A stretch of DNA of 5,598 nt from Chloroflexota bacterium (GTDB lineage Bacteria > Chloroflexota > UBA6077 > JACCZL01), in the NCBI GenBank assembly GCA_013695975.1, contig JACCZL010000248.1, positions 1 to 5,598 of the forward strand. The letters are read 5' to 3'. Shown here piece by piece: positions 1 through 5,386 of the stretch. Under the pieces are notes generated by a model. That model ran no database searches and was not told where the DNA came from. It saw only the letters and a list, made by a program, of their open reading frames with translations. Position 1 is the stretch's first letter, and each line of letters begins with the position of its first letter. The position numbers were made by a program, and so were the translations under genes.

Positions 1-485
1 GCTACCTGGGCCATCAGGGCGACGCCTAACAGACCGGTAGCCACCGCCGTGAGGACGAAGGCTATCTTGAAGGCCAGGTTCTTCCTCTCGATCACGTCCT
101 CATTGTCATTATAAGCATCGAGGATGCTGTCGATGACGATGAGCTTCACTTGCCTCGGATCGGTCGTCAGCCATCGACCGCGCAGGTCCAAGGGGTCGGG
201 TGGCCGATTGAACTTCTGCGGCCAATACGCCACGGCCACGATGCCTCCCGCCACCAGGAACAACACCACGGCGCCGACTACAGCAGCGCCGATCCAGAAC
301 GGGATCTGCGCCGTCCCTCCCGCCGTGACCTGACGCTGAAACGTGGCGGACGCCGCGAAGACGATGCCGATGACCCCGAGGATCAGCCGCAACCGGCCGT
401 CCACCACGTCCCACAGGTCCGATTGGGCGTCGATCCAGTATCCCGAATCCTCCGCCTCGCAGCATCCCCTCGCCAGTATCAGCAT
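1..485 (-). CDS. Small multi-pass membrane protein of unknown function, C-terminus cut by window edge
   Basis: The frame is open from an ATG at 485-483 to the window edge, giving 161 codons with no stop. An in-frame TGA at 503-501 bounds the N-terminus. The protein starts with about 31 soluble residues. Hydrophobic segments follow at about residues 32-49, 61-88 and 137-161, the last probably unfinished. A cytoplasmic-looking stretch lies between the second and third, with an acidic helix AYNDNEDVIERKN at 124-136 just before the last segment. Paired transmembrane segments around a charged helix with an N-x-x-x-x-x-x-K pattern resemble small bacterial membrane proteins usually annotated as hypothetical, and loosely recall SLATT- or Pycsar-type membrane effectors. 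That resemblance is by architecture only. A purine run AAAGGGGGG directly abuts the ATG, which is too close for an ideal ribosome site, so the start is less certain than the frame. No partner gene is visible in the window. Confidence 0.72.
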   Translation of the reverse strand, partial: MLILARGCCEAEDSGYWIDAQSDLWDVVDGRLRLILGVIGIVFAASATFQRQVTAGGTAQIPFWIGAAVVGAVVLFLVAGGIVAVAYWPQKFNRPPDPLDLRGRWLTTDPRQVKLIVIDSILDAYNDNEDVIERKNLAFKIAFVLTAVATGLLGVALMAQV

Positions 486-838
486 CCCCCCTTTGCCGCG
501 TCAAGGACTCCCTACTCACGGTCGTCTCTCTGTCCGGTGCTCCTACGCGCGTAGCCCGGGGAGCGAGCGCTCGAGGAAGCAGTCCAGCACACATCCACGA
601 CGTGGTAGCCTTGGCCGACGGCCGACTGACTGCGAGGGCCAACCCTCGATCTGCCACGTCCATGACCTCGCGATGGTCAGGCAGAAGGACAAGCACGGGC
701 TCTTCTGGAACTGCCACGAGCGAAACGCCGACGGCAGCTGGTGCGCCGAGTCCGCGACGCGGTCGCCGCGGACCTGGCCGAGGGGGAGCGGCACGAGCGG
801 CAGGTTCAGTCCGTCGGCTGACTCACCCACGCGCCCGT
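486..838. other. Gene-poor stretch with decayed sequence
   Basis: Apart from the zinc-ribbon peptide at 652-744 no frame here shows a recognisable domain, ribosome site or sensible composition. Several frames are open only because stops are rare in GC-rich DNA. A second frame after 744 (ending in TGA at 819-821) reads as a charged helix AVAADLAEGERHERQVQSV and could be the frame-shifted continuation of the same decayed gene. I see no promoter of quality for the membrane gene on the minus strand. Confidence 0.5.
652..744 (+). pseudogene. Orphan zinc-ribbon peptide, probable C-terminal remnant of a nucleic-acid-binding protein
   Basis: The plus-strand frame starting at 652 encodes a peptide with a Cys-x2-His pair (CHVH), 16 residues, then Cys-x9-Cys ending in DGSWC. 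The middle reads RQKDKHGLFWNC. Short ribbons of this kind, with a basic-aromatic centre and a terminal D-G-x-W-C, often end phage-like or single-strand DNA-binding proteins, and the four ligands fit one zinc site. The surrounding frame shows no credible domain. Upstream it is open only because it shadows the antisense membrane gene, and downstream it turns into Arg/Ser/Pro-rich sequence. No start codon with a ribosome site serves the peptide. I read it as a surviving piece of a decayed gene. A chance pattern in GC-rich DNA is the alternative. Confidence 0.35.
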
Positions 839-1303
839 AACCACGCCTCAGCCTGCCCCATAGCGCTCGCAGCGACCGACTCGCTGGTCCTGCCGAACCT
901 GGTCGTCGCGGAGGGCGGGCGCTCGGCGACGGTCAGAGAGGAGTGGATCCGGGAACCTTCCTACGGCGACTGCTCCGACGAGGACGTGGCCCACACCGGG
1001 TCCTCCCTCGTCCCCCGCACGGCCCCGTTCGGGACGCCGGTCCGCACGACCGAGTCGGGCTTCGGTCGAGTGCCCCGCGTCTACGTCGAAGGCCTCCGCG
1101 CCCGCGCCATCCCGATCGAGCTCCAGCGGCAGACGCACGCGCCCCTCCCGTGCGGGCGGGGGCTCTCGCCTGACACCGACCACTCCCCCTCCTTTTCGGC
1201 CCCAGACGAGCTGATCGCTCGGCTGACGGCGAAGCGCCGCTGGGCACCGCAAGCCCCACCCTCGCACGCCTATCCGGCGCCTCGCCCGACCGCGGGATGC
1301 TGA
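839..1303 (+). pseudogene. Alpha/beta-fold hydrolase (esterase-like), C-terminal fragment only
   Basis: The frame from about 839 resembles the C-terminal half of plant-esterase-like alpha/beta hydrolases: DSLVLPNLVV, then YGDCSDEDVA, APFGTPVRTT, GRVPRVYVEGLRARAIP and finally DTDHSPSFSAPDEL. The VPRVYVE strand and the DxxHSP-FSAP segment are typical of the family, and the His encoded at 1181-1183 matches the catalytic histidine. The N-terminal half is absent: no HG oxyanion motif and no G-x-S-x-G nucleophile elbow can be found upstream in any frame, which makes catalysis impossible. Family members are normally about 230-270 residues, while recognisable similarity here covers about 131 residues (839-1231). 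The frame then runs on through Pro/Ala-rich sequence to a stop at 1301-1303, so the natural stop also seems lost. It converges on the NIPSNAP gene with no obvious terminator between them. Confidence 0.62.
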
Positions 1304-1325
1304 CAGTCCACCCCGGATCAGTCCT

Positions 1326-1646
1326 TCACCGGATGATGGATCTGGGGGTCGCCTCCAGACGGGTCACGACGATCTTGGAGCGGTCGATCAGCTCCTCGAC
1401 CCTGGGGGAGATCTCGTTCTTCCAGTGGTCAGTCTGGTAGACCTCACGGTAGAGCCGCTCCCGCTCGGGCTCACTCTCGAACCGGCGGAGCCAGACGTAG
1501 AGGTCTGAGTCGCCCTCCTCGACCCAGCTCCCGAGGATCACCATGCCCTTGGAAACCTGGAACGGGATGATCGTCTCTTCCATGAACTTGACCCAACTGT
1601 CGCGCTGACCGGGGCGCATGCGGTACTGCCTGAGCTCGAAGAACAT
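1326..1646 (-). CDS. NIPSNAP family protein
   Basis: This 106-residue protein fits the single-domain NIPSNAP family, a dimeric alpha+beta ferredoxin-like fold of about 100 residues. It begins MFFELRQYRMRPG, the family's usual first strand and turn. A helix with WVKFMEETIIPFQ (18-30), a strand VILGSWVEE and the core strand LYVWLRRFES (49-58) follow, then a helix with YQTDHWK. Family members act as small soluble proteins of poorly defined role, and no enzymatic residue can be assigned here. The start chosen is the ATG at 1646-1644, five codons inside the longest frame, because GGAGGAG at 1653-1659 lies 6 nt ahead of it and would fall inside the longer version. The gene stands alone, with decayed genes on both sides. 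Confidence 0.85.
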   Translation of the reverse strand: MFFELRQYRMRPGQRDSWVKFMEETIIPFQVSKGMVILGSWVEEGDSDLYVWLRRFESEPERERLYREVYQTDHWKNEISPRVEELIDRSKIVVTRLEATPRSIIR

Positions 1647-1652
1647 CGTCGA

Positions 1653-1659
1653 CTCCTCC
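1653..1659 (-). promoter_or_regulatory. Shine-Dalgarno site fixing the NIPSNAP start
   Basis: GGAGGAG on the minus strand, 6 nt before the ATG at 1646-1644. It argues against the in-frame ATG at 1661-1659, which overlaps it. Confidence 0.75.
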
Positions 1660-1678
1660 ATCCAAAACTCTCACCCGC

Positions 1679-1692
1679 GACGGTGAACCGTC
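1679..1692. promoter_or_regulatory. Short palindrome upstream of the NIPSNAP gene
   Basis: GACGGT, a 2-nt GA spacer and ACCGTC form a perfect inverted repeat 32 nt upstream of the NIPSNAP start. It could be an operator half-site pair or a small hairpin. No promoter boxes are convincing nearby, and a 6-bp palindrome can arise by chance in this base composition. Confidence 0.22.
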
Positions 1693-1821
1693 CATTGCAG
1701 GGGCCGGGCAATCGGTCTGTTCGTCACGCTCTTGTAAATGATCGGTGGGTCGGCGCGCTAGTCCAGGGGGTCAGCCGGGTCGCTCATCCGCTCGCCGGGG
1801 GCGCGATCGAGGCCGACGGGT
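1693..1821. other. Intergenic spacer without a gene
   Basis: No frame with coding character, RNA-like fold or transposon end is apparent. It presumably holds the promoter of the NIPSNAP gene on the minus strand, but no convincing -35/-10 pair is visible. Confidence 0.45.
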
Positions 1822-2118
1822 CAGGGCTGGCGCTGGACGTTCCACGAGCTCGCCGAGCGATGGCGCGCAGAGACGGAGGCGCTGTCGTCCATCCAGCAGA
1901 CGGTGACGAACCACACCTACCAGCGGAACATCGGCCTCGGTCCCGGTGTTGTGTCACTGGTGCTCGAGGTGTTGCAGCGCGAGCCGGATCACTGGATCTG
2001 GGCGCTGAGGAAGCGAGACGTCATGTCGCTGATCGAGACGATCCGGGCTTGGTCGCCGACGGTGAAGACGATCCAATCGGCGCCTACCCTCGCCGCCAGG
2101 CGGCCGGCTAGGTTCTGA
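1822..2118 (+). pseudogene. Hypothetical protein fragment without a usable start
   Basis: One frame reads GWRWTFHELAERWRAET, then LSSIQQTVTNHTYQRNIGLG, GPGVVSLVLEVLQREPDHWI and WAL. This matches, from memory, a common uncharacterised bacterial family in which a membrane-free helical segment (ELAxxWRxET...HPAYQxIIGMG) is followed by a conserved PDHWFWAL segment. The frame is open only from 1762 (stop at 1759-1761) and holds no ATG or TTG before the homology. The first GTG at 1903 would remove the conserved WRAET helix. After WAL the family usually continues with an ITGxDP turn. Here the tail reads RKRDVMSLIETIRAWSPTVK and then Arg/Ala-rich sequence to a TAG-free stop at 2116-2118, so the C-terminus also looks altered. 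It may be a broken gene, or a short GTG-started protein of 71 residues. The winged-helix gene follows 71 nt downstream in the same direction. Confidence 0.45.
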
Positions 2119-2189
2119 GCGCTTTGGTATGCTGCCCGTAAGGGTCGGCAACAAGACACCTCGGGGACGAACCACTATGATGACGACCC

Positions 2190-3278
2190 ATGCATGGCAA
2201 AGACATCGCTCACTGGCGGATGCACAACCTACGCCTTTCGGGAGCTCTGTTCGAGGCGCCTGAGGATGTCGTGCATTGGCTGGGTGCGGTGCAGTCCCAG
2301 GATTACGGCCCGGCGAAATGGTCGGTCGCCGAGCGCACCGGCGGTGTCAGCGACGCCGCCATGGATCGAGCGTTCGCGGACGGAACCATCCTCCGGACGC
2401 ACGTCTTGCGGCCCACCTGGCATTTCGTCCTGCCGGCGGACATCCGATGGATGCTGGCGCTGACCGCGCCACGCGTCCAGGCGCTGCATGCCTACAGGTA
2501 CCGCCAACTGGAGTTGGACGACACCGTCCTTGAGCAGTGCAATGGGCTGCTTGTCGGCGCCCTGCAGGGCGGACATCAGCTCACTCGCAAGGAGCTCGAT
2601 ACCATGCTCAAGGGCGCCGGCATCGCCACGAACGACTTCCGGCTCGCCCACATCCTGATGAACGCCGAACTGCATGGCATCATCTGCAGCGGCGGGCTGA
2701 ACGGCAAGCAGCACACCTACGCCCTGCTCGACGAGCGGGCGCCGCGGGCGAAGCGCCTCACCCACGACGCGGCGTTGGCTGAACTGACCCTCCGCTACTT
2801 CGCCAGTCACGGGCCGGCGACCGCGAAGGATTTCAAATGGTGGTCGAGTCTGACCGCGGCCAACGTGGAGAAGGGCCTCGAGATGGTCGCGGCGCAGCTC
2901 GAGCATGAGGTCATCGGCGGCATGTCCTACTGGTTTGCCGCGTCAGCACCGTATCCGAAGGCCGCGTCCCCGACGGTTCATCTGTTGCAGGGTTATGACG
3001 AGTACACCGTGGCCTACAGCGAAAGCAAGTACGTGCTCGACGCCTCGGGCGCCGCCAGATCACGGCCCCGAGACACCGTCGTCTTCAATCATGTCGTGAT
3101 CCTCGACAGCCAGGTGGCCGGTCACTGGAAGCGCACCCTGAAGAAAAACTCGGTCGTCATCGAGGCGGCCCTCTACACACCGTTTGACGACGTCCAGCTA
3201 CAGGCCCTTCAGGCTGCCGCGGACCGACACGGACGGTTCCTGGGCCTGACCGCCAGCGTGGTGAGCAGAGCAGTGTGA
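2190..3278 (+). CDS. Winged-helix DNA-binding protein of the HTH_42 (AlkZ/YcaQ-like) superfamily
   Basis: The 362-residue product has the family's motifs in order: an N-terminal helix with RLSGALFEAPEDVVHWLGAVQSQDYG (15-40), RTHVLRPTWHFVLP (69-82), YFASHGPATAKDFKWWSSLT (203-222), the core LLQGYDEYTVAY (265-276), and the end HGRFLGLTASV (347-357). Proteins of this superfamily stack winged-helix domains around a DNA-binding channel. AlkZ and YcaQ are DNA glycosylases that unhook bulky or crosslinked alkylated bases. In them a Q-x-Q or Q-x-D motif near residue 37 is catalytic, and here Q35-S36-Q37-D38 sits at that place, so an AlkZ-like glycosylase is plausible. Many relatives are untested, so activity is inferred. 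The start is the first ATG after an in-frame TGA at 2181-2183. It has no clear Shine-Dalgarno, but the N-terminal helix needs it. Length is normal and the gene looks intact. No biosynthetic cluster is visible, unlike around AlkZ itself. Confidence 0.88.
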   Translation: MHGKDIAHWRMHNLRLSGALFEAPEDVVHWLGAVQSQDYGPAKWSVAERTGGVSDAAMDRAFADGTILRTHVLRPTWHFVLPADIRWMLALTAPRVQALHAYRYRQLELDDTVLEQCNGLLVGALQGGHQLTRKELDTMLKGAGIATNDFRLAHILMNAELHGIICSGGLNGKQHTYALLDERAPRAKRLTHDAALAELTLRYFASHGPATAKDFKWWSSLTAANVEKGLEMVAAQLEHEVIGGMSYWFAASAPYPKAASPTVHLLQGYDEYTVAYSESKYVLDASGAARSRPRDTVVFNHVVILDSQVAGHWKRTLKKNSVVIEAALYTPFDDVQLQALQAAADRHGRFLGLTASVVSRAV

Positions 3279-3577
3279 GGCCGAAAGCCTCGCCCGGGGG
3301 CCGTCAGCGGGGGGCCGAGTATGGTGTCGCTCATCACCACGAGACCGGGCATCCGCTCGCCCCGCCGCACGCGCTCGTATGCGAAGCGACTCATCGTCCT
3401 GACGTCGTGGGTCAGCAGAACTCGTCCCTCGCGAGCAGCCCAGTCGAGGATCGCCGGGTCCTTCGCTTCTGCGAGGCCGACATCCTGGACCCGCACCAGG
3501 TCGAGCCTGGGATTGCGCCGAAGCAACCCGTCGACGATGTCGCCATTAAAGTTCTCATCGCTGAGGAGCCGGATCAT
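3209..3577 (-). pseudogene. DUF5615 PIN-like toxin with replaced C-terminus
   Basis: The 122-residue frame starts at the ATG 3577-3575 and opens with LLSDENFNGDIVDGLL (4-19), then VRVQDVGL, KDPAILDWAAREGRVLLTHD (39-58) and FAYERVRRGERMPGLVV (65-81). This is the DUF5615 fold, a reduced PIN-like nuclease whose acidic residues D7, E8, D40 and D58 are in place. Such proteins are predicted RNase toxins paired with DUF433 antitoxins. After about residue 85 the expected C-terminal part (a G-x-A-I-x-D-L-L-type helix and an ending strand) is missing. The tail is instead Pro/Arg-rich and runs about 70 nt into the opposite-strand end of the winged-helix gene before its TGA at 3211-3209. This suggests a deletion or recombination junction near 3279-3325. 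Whether the shortened protein is still toxic cannot be told. The gene is translationally coupled to the antitoxin by an ATGA overlap. Confidence 0.72.
3277..3291. terminator. Possible hairpin at the end of the winged-helix gene
   Basis: GAGGC, loop CGAAA and GCCTC form a 5-bp stem that begins inside the stop codon. No T-run follows on either strand, so it is at best a weak intrinsic terminator between the converging genes. Confidence 0.25.
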
Positions 3578-3918
3578 TCCCGAGCGTGGCGCGGGGCTGC
3601 GCGGCGAGCGAGCAGCCGCTCGCGGACCTCCCAATAGCCCGGTCTGGACTCGATCTCCCGCAGGATCGCCTCTTCCTCTTCGGCCACCCGCTGCAAGTAC
3701 GCGTCCACGTCCGGGCGATGCCGGAGGTAGTACCCGATCACGGTGTAGATGTCGGCGAGCTCCAGCGTCGAGAAGCTACGGGCGATCTCTTCAGGCGACG
3801 CTCCCCGGCTGAACATGTGGAGGACGCTCTCGAGCGGCACGCGCGTACGGCCGACGCGCACGACGCCGTGCTTGTCCTCCCTCATTGGCGCGGGCAGAGG
3901 ATTGATGGTCAGAGCCAT
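3574..3918 (-). CDS. DUF433 domain antitoxin
   Basis: This 114-residue protein contains the DUF433 helix-turn-helix-like domain: HGVVRVGRTRVPLESVLHMF (17-36), then the repeat-like GASPEEIARSFSTLELADIYTVIGYYLRHRPDVDAYL (39-75), and a charged C-terminal helix RVAEEEEAILREIES (77-91) that would wrap the toxin. DUF433 proteins are predicted to bind DNA and neutralise PIN-like partners, and so also repress their own operon. The start is the ATG at 3918-3916, with AGGAG at 3926-3930 7 nt upstream. The frame stays open far upstream to 4626, but that extension is low-complexity Arg/Pro/Ser sequence antisense to another gene and is discarded. Its TGA overlaps the toxin ATG by 4 nt, the usual antitoxin-first order. 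The antitoxin looks intact although its toxin is not. Confidence 0.87.
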   Translation of the reverse strand: MALTINPLPAPMREDKHGVVRVGRTRVPLESVLHMFSRGASPEEIARSFSTLELADIYTVIGYYLRHRPDVDAYLQRVAEEEEAILREIESRPGYWEVRERLLARRAAPRHARE

Positions 3919-3925
3919 GGCAGTT

Positions 3926-3930
3926 CTCCT
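3926..3930 (-). promoter_or_regulatory. Shine-Dalgarno site fixing the DUF433 start
   Basis: AGGAG on the minus strand lies 7 nt before the ATG at 3918-3916. It decides against the much longer upstream-extended frame. Confidence 0.7.
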
Positions 3931-4143
3931 GTTGGGTGGCCGCCGCGTACGAGTATTGTGCCGGGATCGTTCGGCCCGTGGCGACGCCTGCCGAGCGGAG
4001 CGGGTCGACCCTGCCGCCCGGCCCACGGGCTGGCCGCGATCAGGCTCATCGACGTGGCTATCGAGATCGGCGTGGATCGGCGGCTGGAGGCCGACTTCAG
4101 ACGCATACTGAGTGAGGGGACCCCGCGGGAGCTGACCCAGGAC

Positions 4144-4149
4144 TATACT
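4144..4149 (+). promoter_or_regulatory. Possible -10 box ahead of the small gene
   Basis: TATACT matches the sigma-70 -10 consensus at five of six bases and lies 25 nt before the ATG at 4175. No acceptable -35 box is seen at 16-18 nt upstream, and a start this close would leave a short leader, so the call is weak. Confidence 0.2.
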
Positions 4150-4158
4150 CAACTGCAC

Positions 4159-4166
4159 GAGGAGGT
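4159..4166 (+). promoter_or_regulatory. Strong Shine-Dalgarno site of the small gene
   Basis: GAGGAGGT lies 8 nt before the ATG at 4175, near-ideal complementarity and spacing, and is the best argument that the short frame is translated. Confidence 0.6.
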
Positions 4167-4174
4167 CGAGCGAC

Positions 4175-4423
4175 ATGGCCCGAGCCTCAAGGAGGAGCGG
4201 GAGGGACTGGAAGGCCGATCCGTTCCTGCAGAGCGTGGGGGCGGCGGCGCTCGCGAGCGCGATGCGCGCAGACGACCTCGGGATGTTGTCCGCGACCGTG
4301 CAGGATTTGAGGAGCCGGGGCACCGACGTGGAGACGCCGTATCGAGCGGTCCACCCACGCTTCCCGGGCGCGCCGGCGTTGGACGAGCTCGAGCAGCGGG
4401 CCGGCGTGCGAACTAGCCCATAG
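4175..4423 (+). CDS. Small hypothetical protein (82 residues)
   Basis: I do not recognise this protein. It begins with a basic stretch MARASRRSGRDWKADPF, continues with a probable helix LQSVGAAALASAMRADDLGM and a second helix around MLSATVQDLRSRGTDV, then a Pro-rich segment and a final acidic-basic helix LDELEQRAGV. There is no signal peptide or membrane segment. About 85% of third codon positions are G or C, and a near-perfect Shine-Dalgarno precedes the ATG, so translation is plausible. It lies between the divergently oriented antitoxin operon and the convergent TIM-barrel gene, so it shares an operon with neither. A small regulatory or antitoxin-like role is possible from size and charge alone, but no family match supports it. 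Confidence 0.5.
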   Translation: MARASRRSGRDWKADPFLQSVGAAALASAMRADDLGMLSATVQDLRSRGTDVETPYRAVHPRFPGAPALDELEQRAGVRTSP

Positions 4424-4531
4424 GAGCGAGTCGGCCGCAGCACGAGGTCATGCCGAACAGGTTGACGCCAAGCAGGGTCGCTATCAGCGGTGTGACAGCA
4501 CGAACCCGCAGGCGAAGGAGCGGCGAGACGC
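4424..4531. other. Short spacer between converging genes
   Basis: No reading frame, strong hairpin with T-run, or repeat is evident between the small plus-strand gene and the stop of the TIM-barrel gene. Confidence 0.5.
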
Positions 4532-5353
4532 CTACAGCAGCGGGGCGATCGCGGCGTAGCCTTCGGCGATCGCGTCGGCGACGGTCTGGCCGGGGCGGAG
4601 CGGCTGGTGGGCAGTGAACCAGCCATCGTAGCCTACACGCTTCAAGTTATCGACGATCATGCCGACGTCGATGGCGCTTCGGTCGTCGATCGGGACGTAG
4701 AAGGCGGGGACGCCGCCGCGGCGGCGGGTGGGGTGGACGACGTCGCCCTCCGGGTCGAGGCGGATGTTCTGGAAGTAGGCGTTCAGGATGTAGGGGGCGA
4801 GGCGGTCGATCGCCGCGGGGCCGTAGTCGTCGCCACAGATCAGGAGGTTGGCCGGCTCGAAGGTGATGCCGAAGTTCGGGCGGTCGACGCGGGTGACGAC
4901 GTCGAGGGCGCCGTCGACGGTCTCGAAGAGGGTCCCGAAGTGCATCTGGTGGCAGAGCGAGATGCCGCGCTCGCGGGCGACATCGGCGGCGCGGCGAGCC
5001 AGGGCGACGTCCTCGTCGCCGTGCAGCATGACTCGGATTCGGTCGCTGCCGAGGCGCTCGGCGAGGTCGAGGTACGGGGTGACGTTGTGGAGGGTGGCGG
5101 TCGCGTCCGGCGTGTTGGCGGCGAGGGCAATGTCGCCGGTCACCATCGAGACGCCGAGCCCGAGGCGATCGAGCAGCGCCCGCACTTCGTCGACCCGCTC
5201 CGGCGGGGAGGTGACCGAGACGACCGAGCCACGCATGCAGAGGGCCTCGTAGCCGAGGTCGCGAGCCCGCGGCGCGAGCTCCTCGATCGGCATTGCCGCC
5301 CGATCTTTGCGGGTAGCGGACTCGGCGACGCGAACGGAGAGGGAAAGCTTCAT
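4532..5353 (-). CDS. Sugar phosphate isomerase/epimerase-like TIM-barrel protein
   Basis: The 273-residue protein has the layout of the xylose isomerase-like TIM-barrel family (AP_endonuc_2): first strand MKLSLSVRVAES, LGYEALCMRGSVV (33-45), LGLGVSMVTGD (64-74), LGSDRIRVMLHGDED (101-115), GISLCHQMHFGTLFETVDGA (130-149), NFGITFEPANLLICGDDYGP (160-179), APYILNAYFQNIRLDP (186-201), and GYDGWFTAHQPL (241-252). Relatives bind a divalent metal at the barrel mouth and isomerise or epimerise sugars or keto acids. Here the last strand ends TAHQ where many members have a glutamate, and the HVKD-type ligand strand reads YFQNIRLD, so catalysis is not assured. The start is the ATG at 5353-5351 because the first barrel strand needs it. 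The site GGTGAG (5357-5362) lies only 3 nt from it. The gene follows a cytochrome c gene by 33 nt on the same strand. Substrate is unknown. Confidence 0.82.
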   Translation of the reverse strand: MKLSLSVRVAESATRKDRAAMPIEELAPRARDLGYEALCMRGSVVSVTSPPERVDEVRALLDRLGLGVSMVTGDIALAANTPDATATLHNVTPYLDLAERLGSDRIRVMLHGDEDVALARRAADVARERGISLCHQMHFGTLFETVDGALDVVTRVDRPNFGITFEPANLLICGDDYGPAAIDRLAPYILNAYFQNIRLDPEGDVVHPTRRRGGVPAFYVPIDDRSAIDVGMIVDNLKRVGYDGWFTAHQPLRPGQTVADAIAEGYAAIAPLL

Positions 5354-5361
5354 GGTCTCAC

Positions 5362-5379
5362 CAGTGGGCAGTGGGCAGT
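5362..5379. repeat. Short 7-bp tandem repeat
   Basis: CAGTGGG occurs twice in a row and is followed by CAGT, about 2.6 copies, in the gap between the cytochrome c stop and the TIM-barrel start. Its last base overlaps the weak ribosome site of the TIM-barrel gene. It is too short to type as a known element. Confidence 0.65.
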
Positions 5380-5386
5380 ATAGCGT

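Larger units (their letters stand above)
4036..4172 (+). other. Unrecognised coding remnant upstream of the small gene
   Basis: The frame at 4036 reads IRLIDVAIEIGVDRRLEADF, then RRILSEGTPRELTQDYTQLH and EEVER, a charged, helix-forming peptide I do not recognise. By hand count over 47 codons G+C is about 72%, 36% and 79% at codon positions 1, 2 and 3, the classic coding pattern for GC-rich bacteria. Candidate starts are GTG at 4054 or 4072, neither with a good ribosome site. The frame does not stop before 4416, but downstream of 4175 the coding signal moves to the next frame. It may be the fragment of a gene that lost both ends, or a small upstream gene fused by loss of its stop. Confidence 0.35.

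Noticed and set aside
109..717. 202-residue minus-strand frame at the left end
   Set aside because: It lies in a different frame from the membrane protein, has Arg/Gly-rich composition and no domain. It is a shadow.
848..1267. Minus-strand frames antisense to the hydrolase remnant
   Set aside because: Low-complexity Arg/Gly sequence. The plus strand carries recognisable hydrolase motifs.
2128..2133. TATGCT as a -10 box for the winged-helix gene
   Set aside because: No -35 box at proper spacing, and the match is modest.
2229..2906. 225-residue minus-strand frame inside the winged-helix gene
   Set aside because: No domain, and the plus-strand frame holds all the HTH_42 family motifs.
3919..4626. 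Long minus-strand extension upstream of the DUF433 start, giving a 350-residue frame
   Set aside because: The extra 236 residues are Arg/Pro/Ser-rich with no domain, run antisense to the small plus-strand gene and into the TIM-barrel gene, and a good ribosome site marks the ATG at 3918.
4607..5383. 258-residue plus-strand frame across the TIM-barrel gene
   Set aside because: It is Val/Asp/Gly-rich antisense sequence typical of a shadow frame of a GC-rich gene, and the minus strand encodes a clear TIM-barrel protein.
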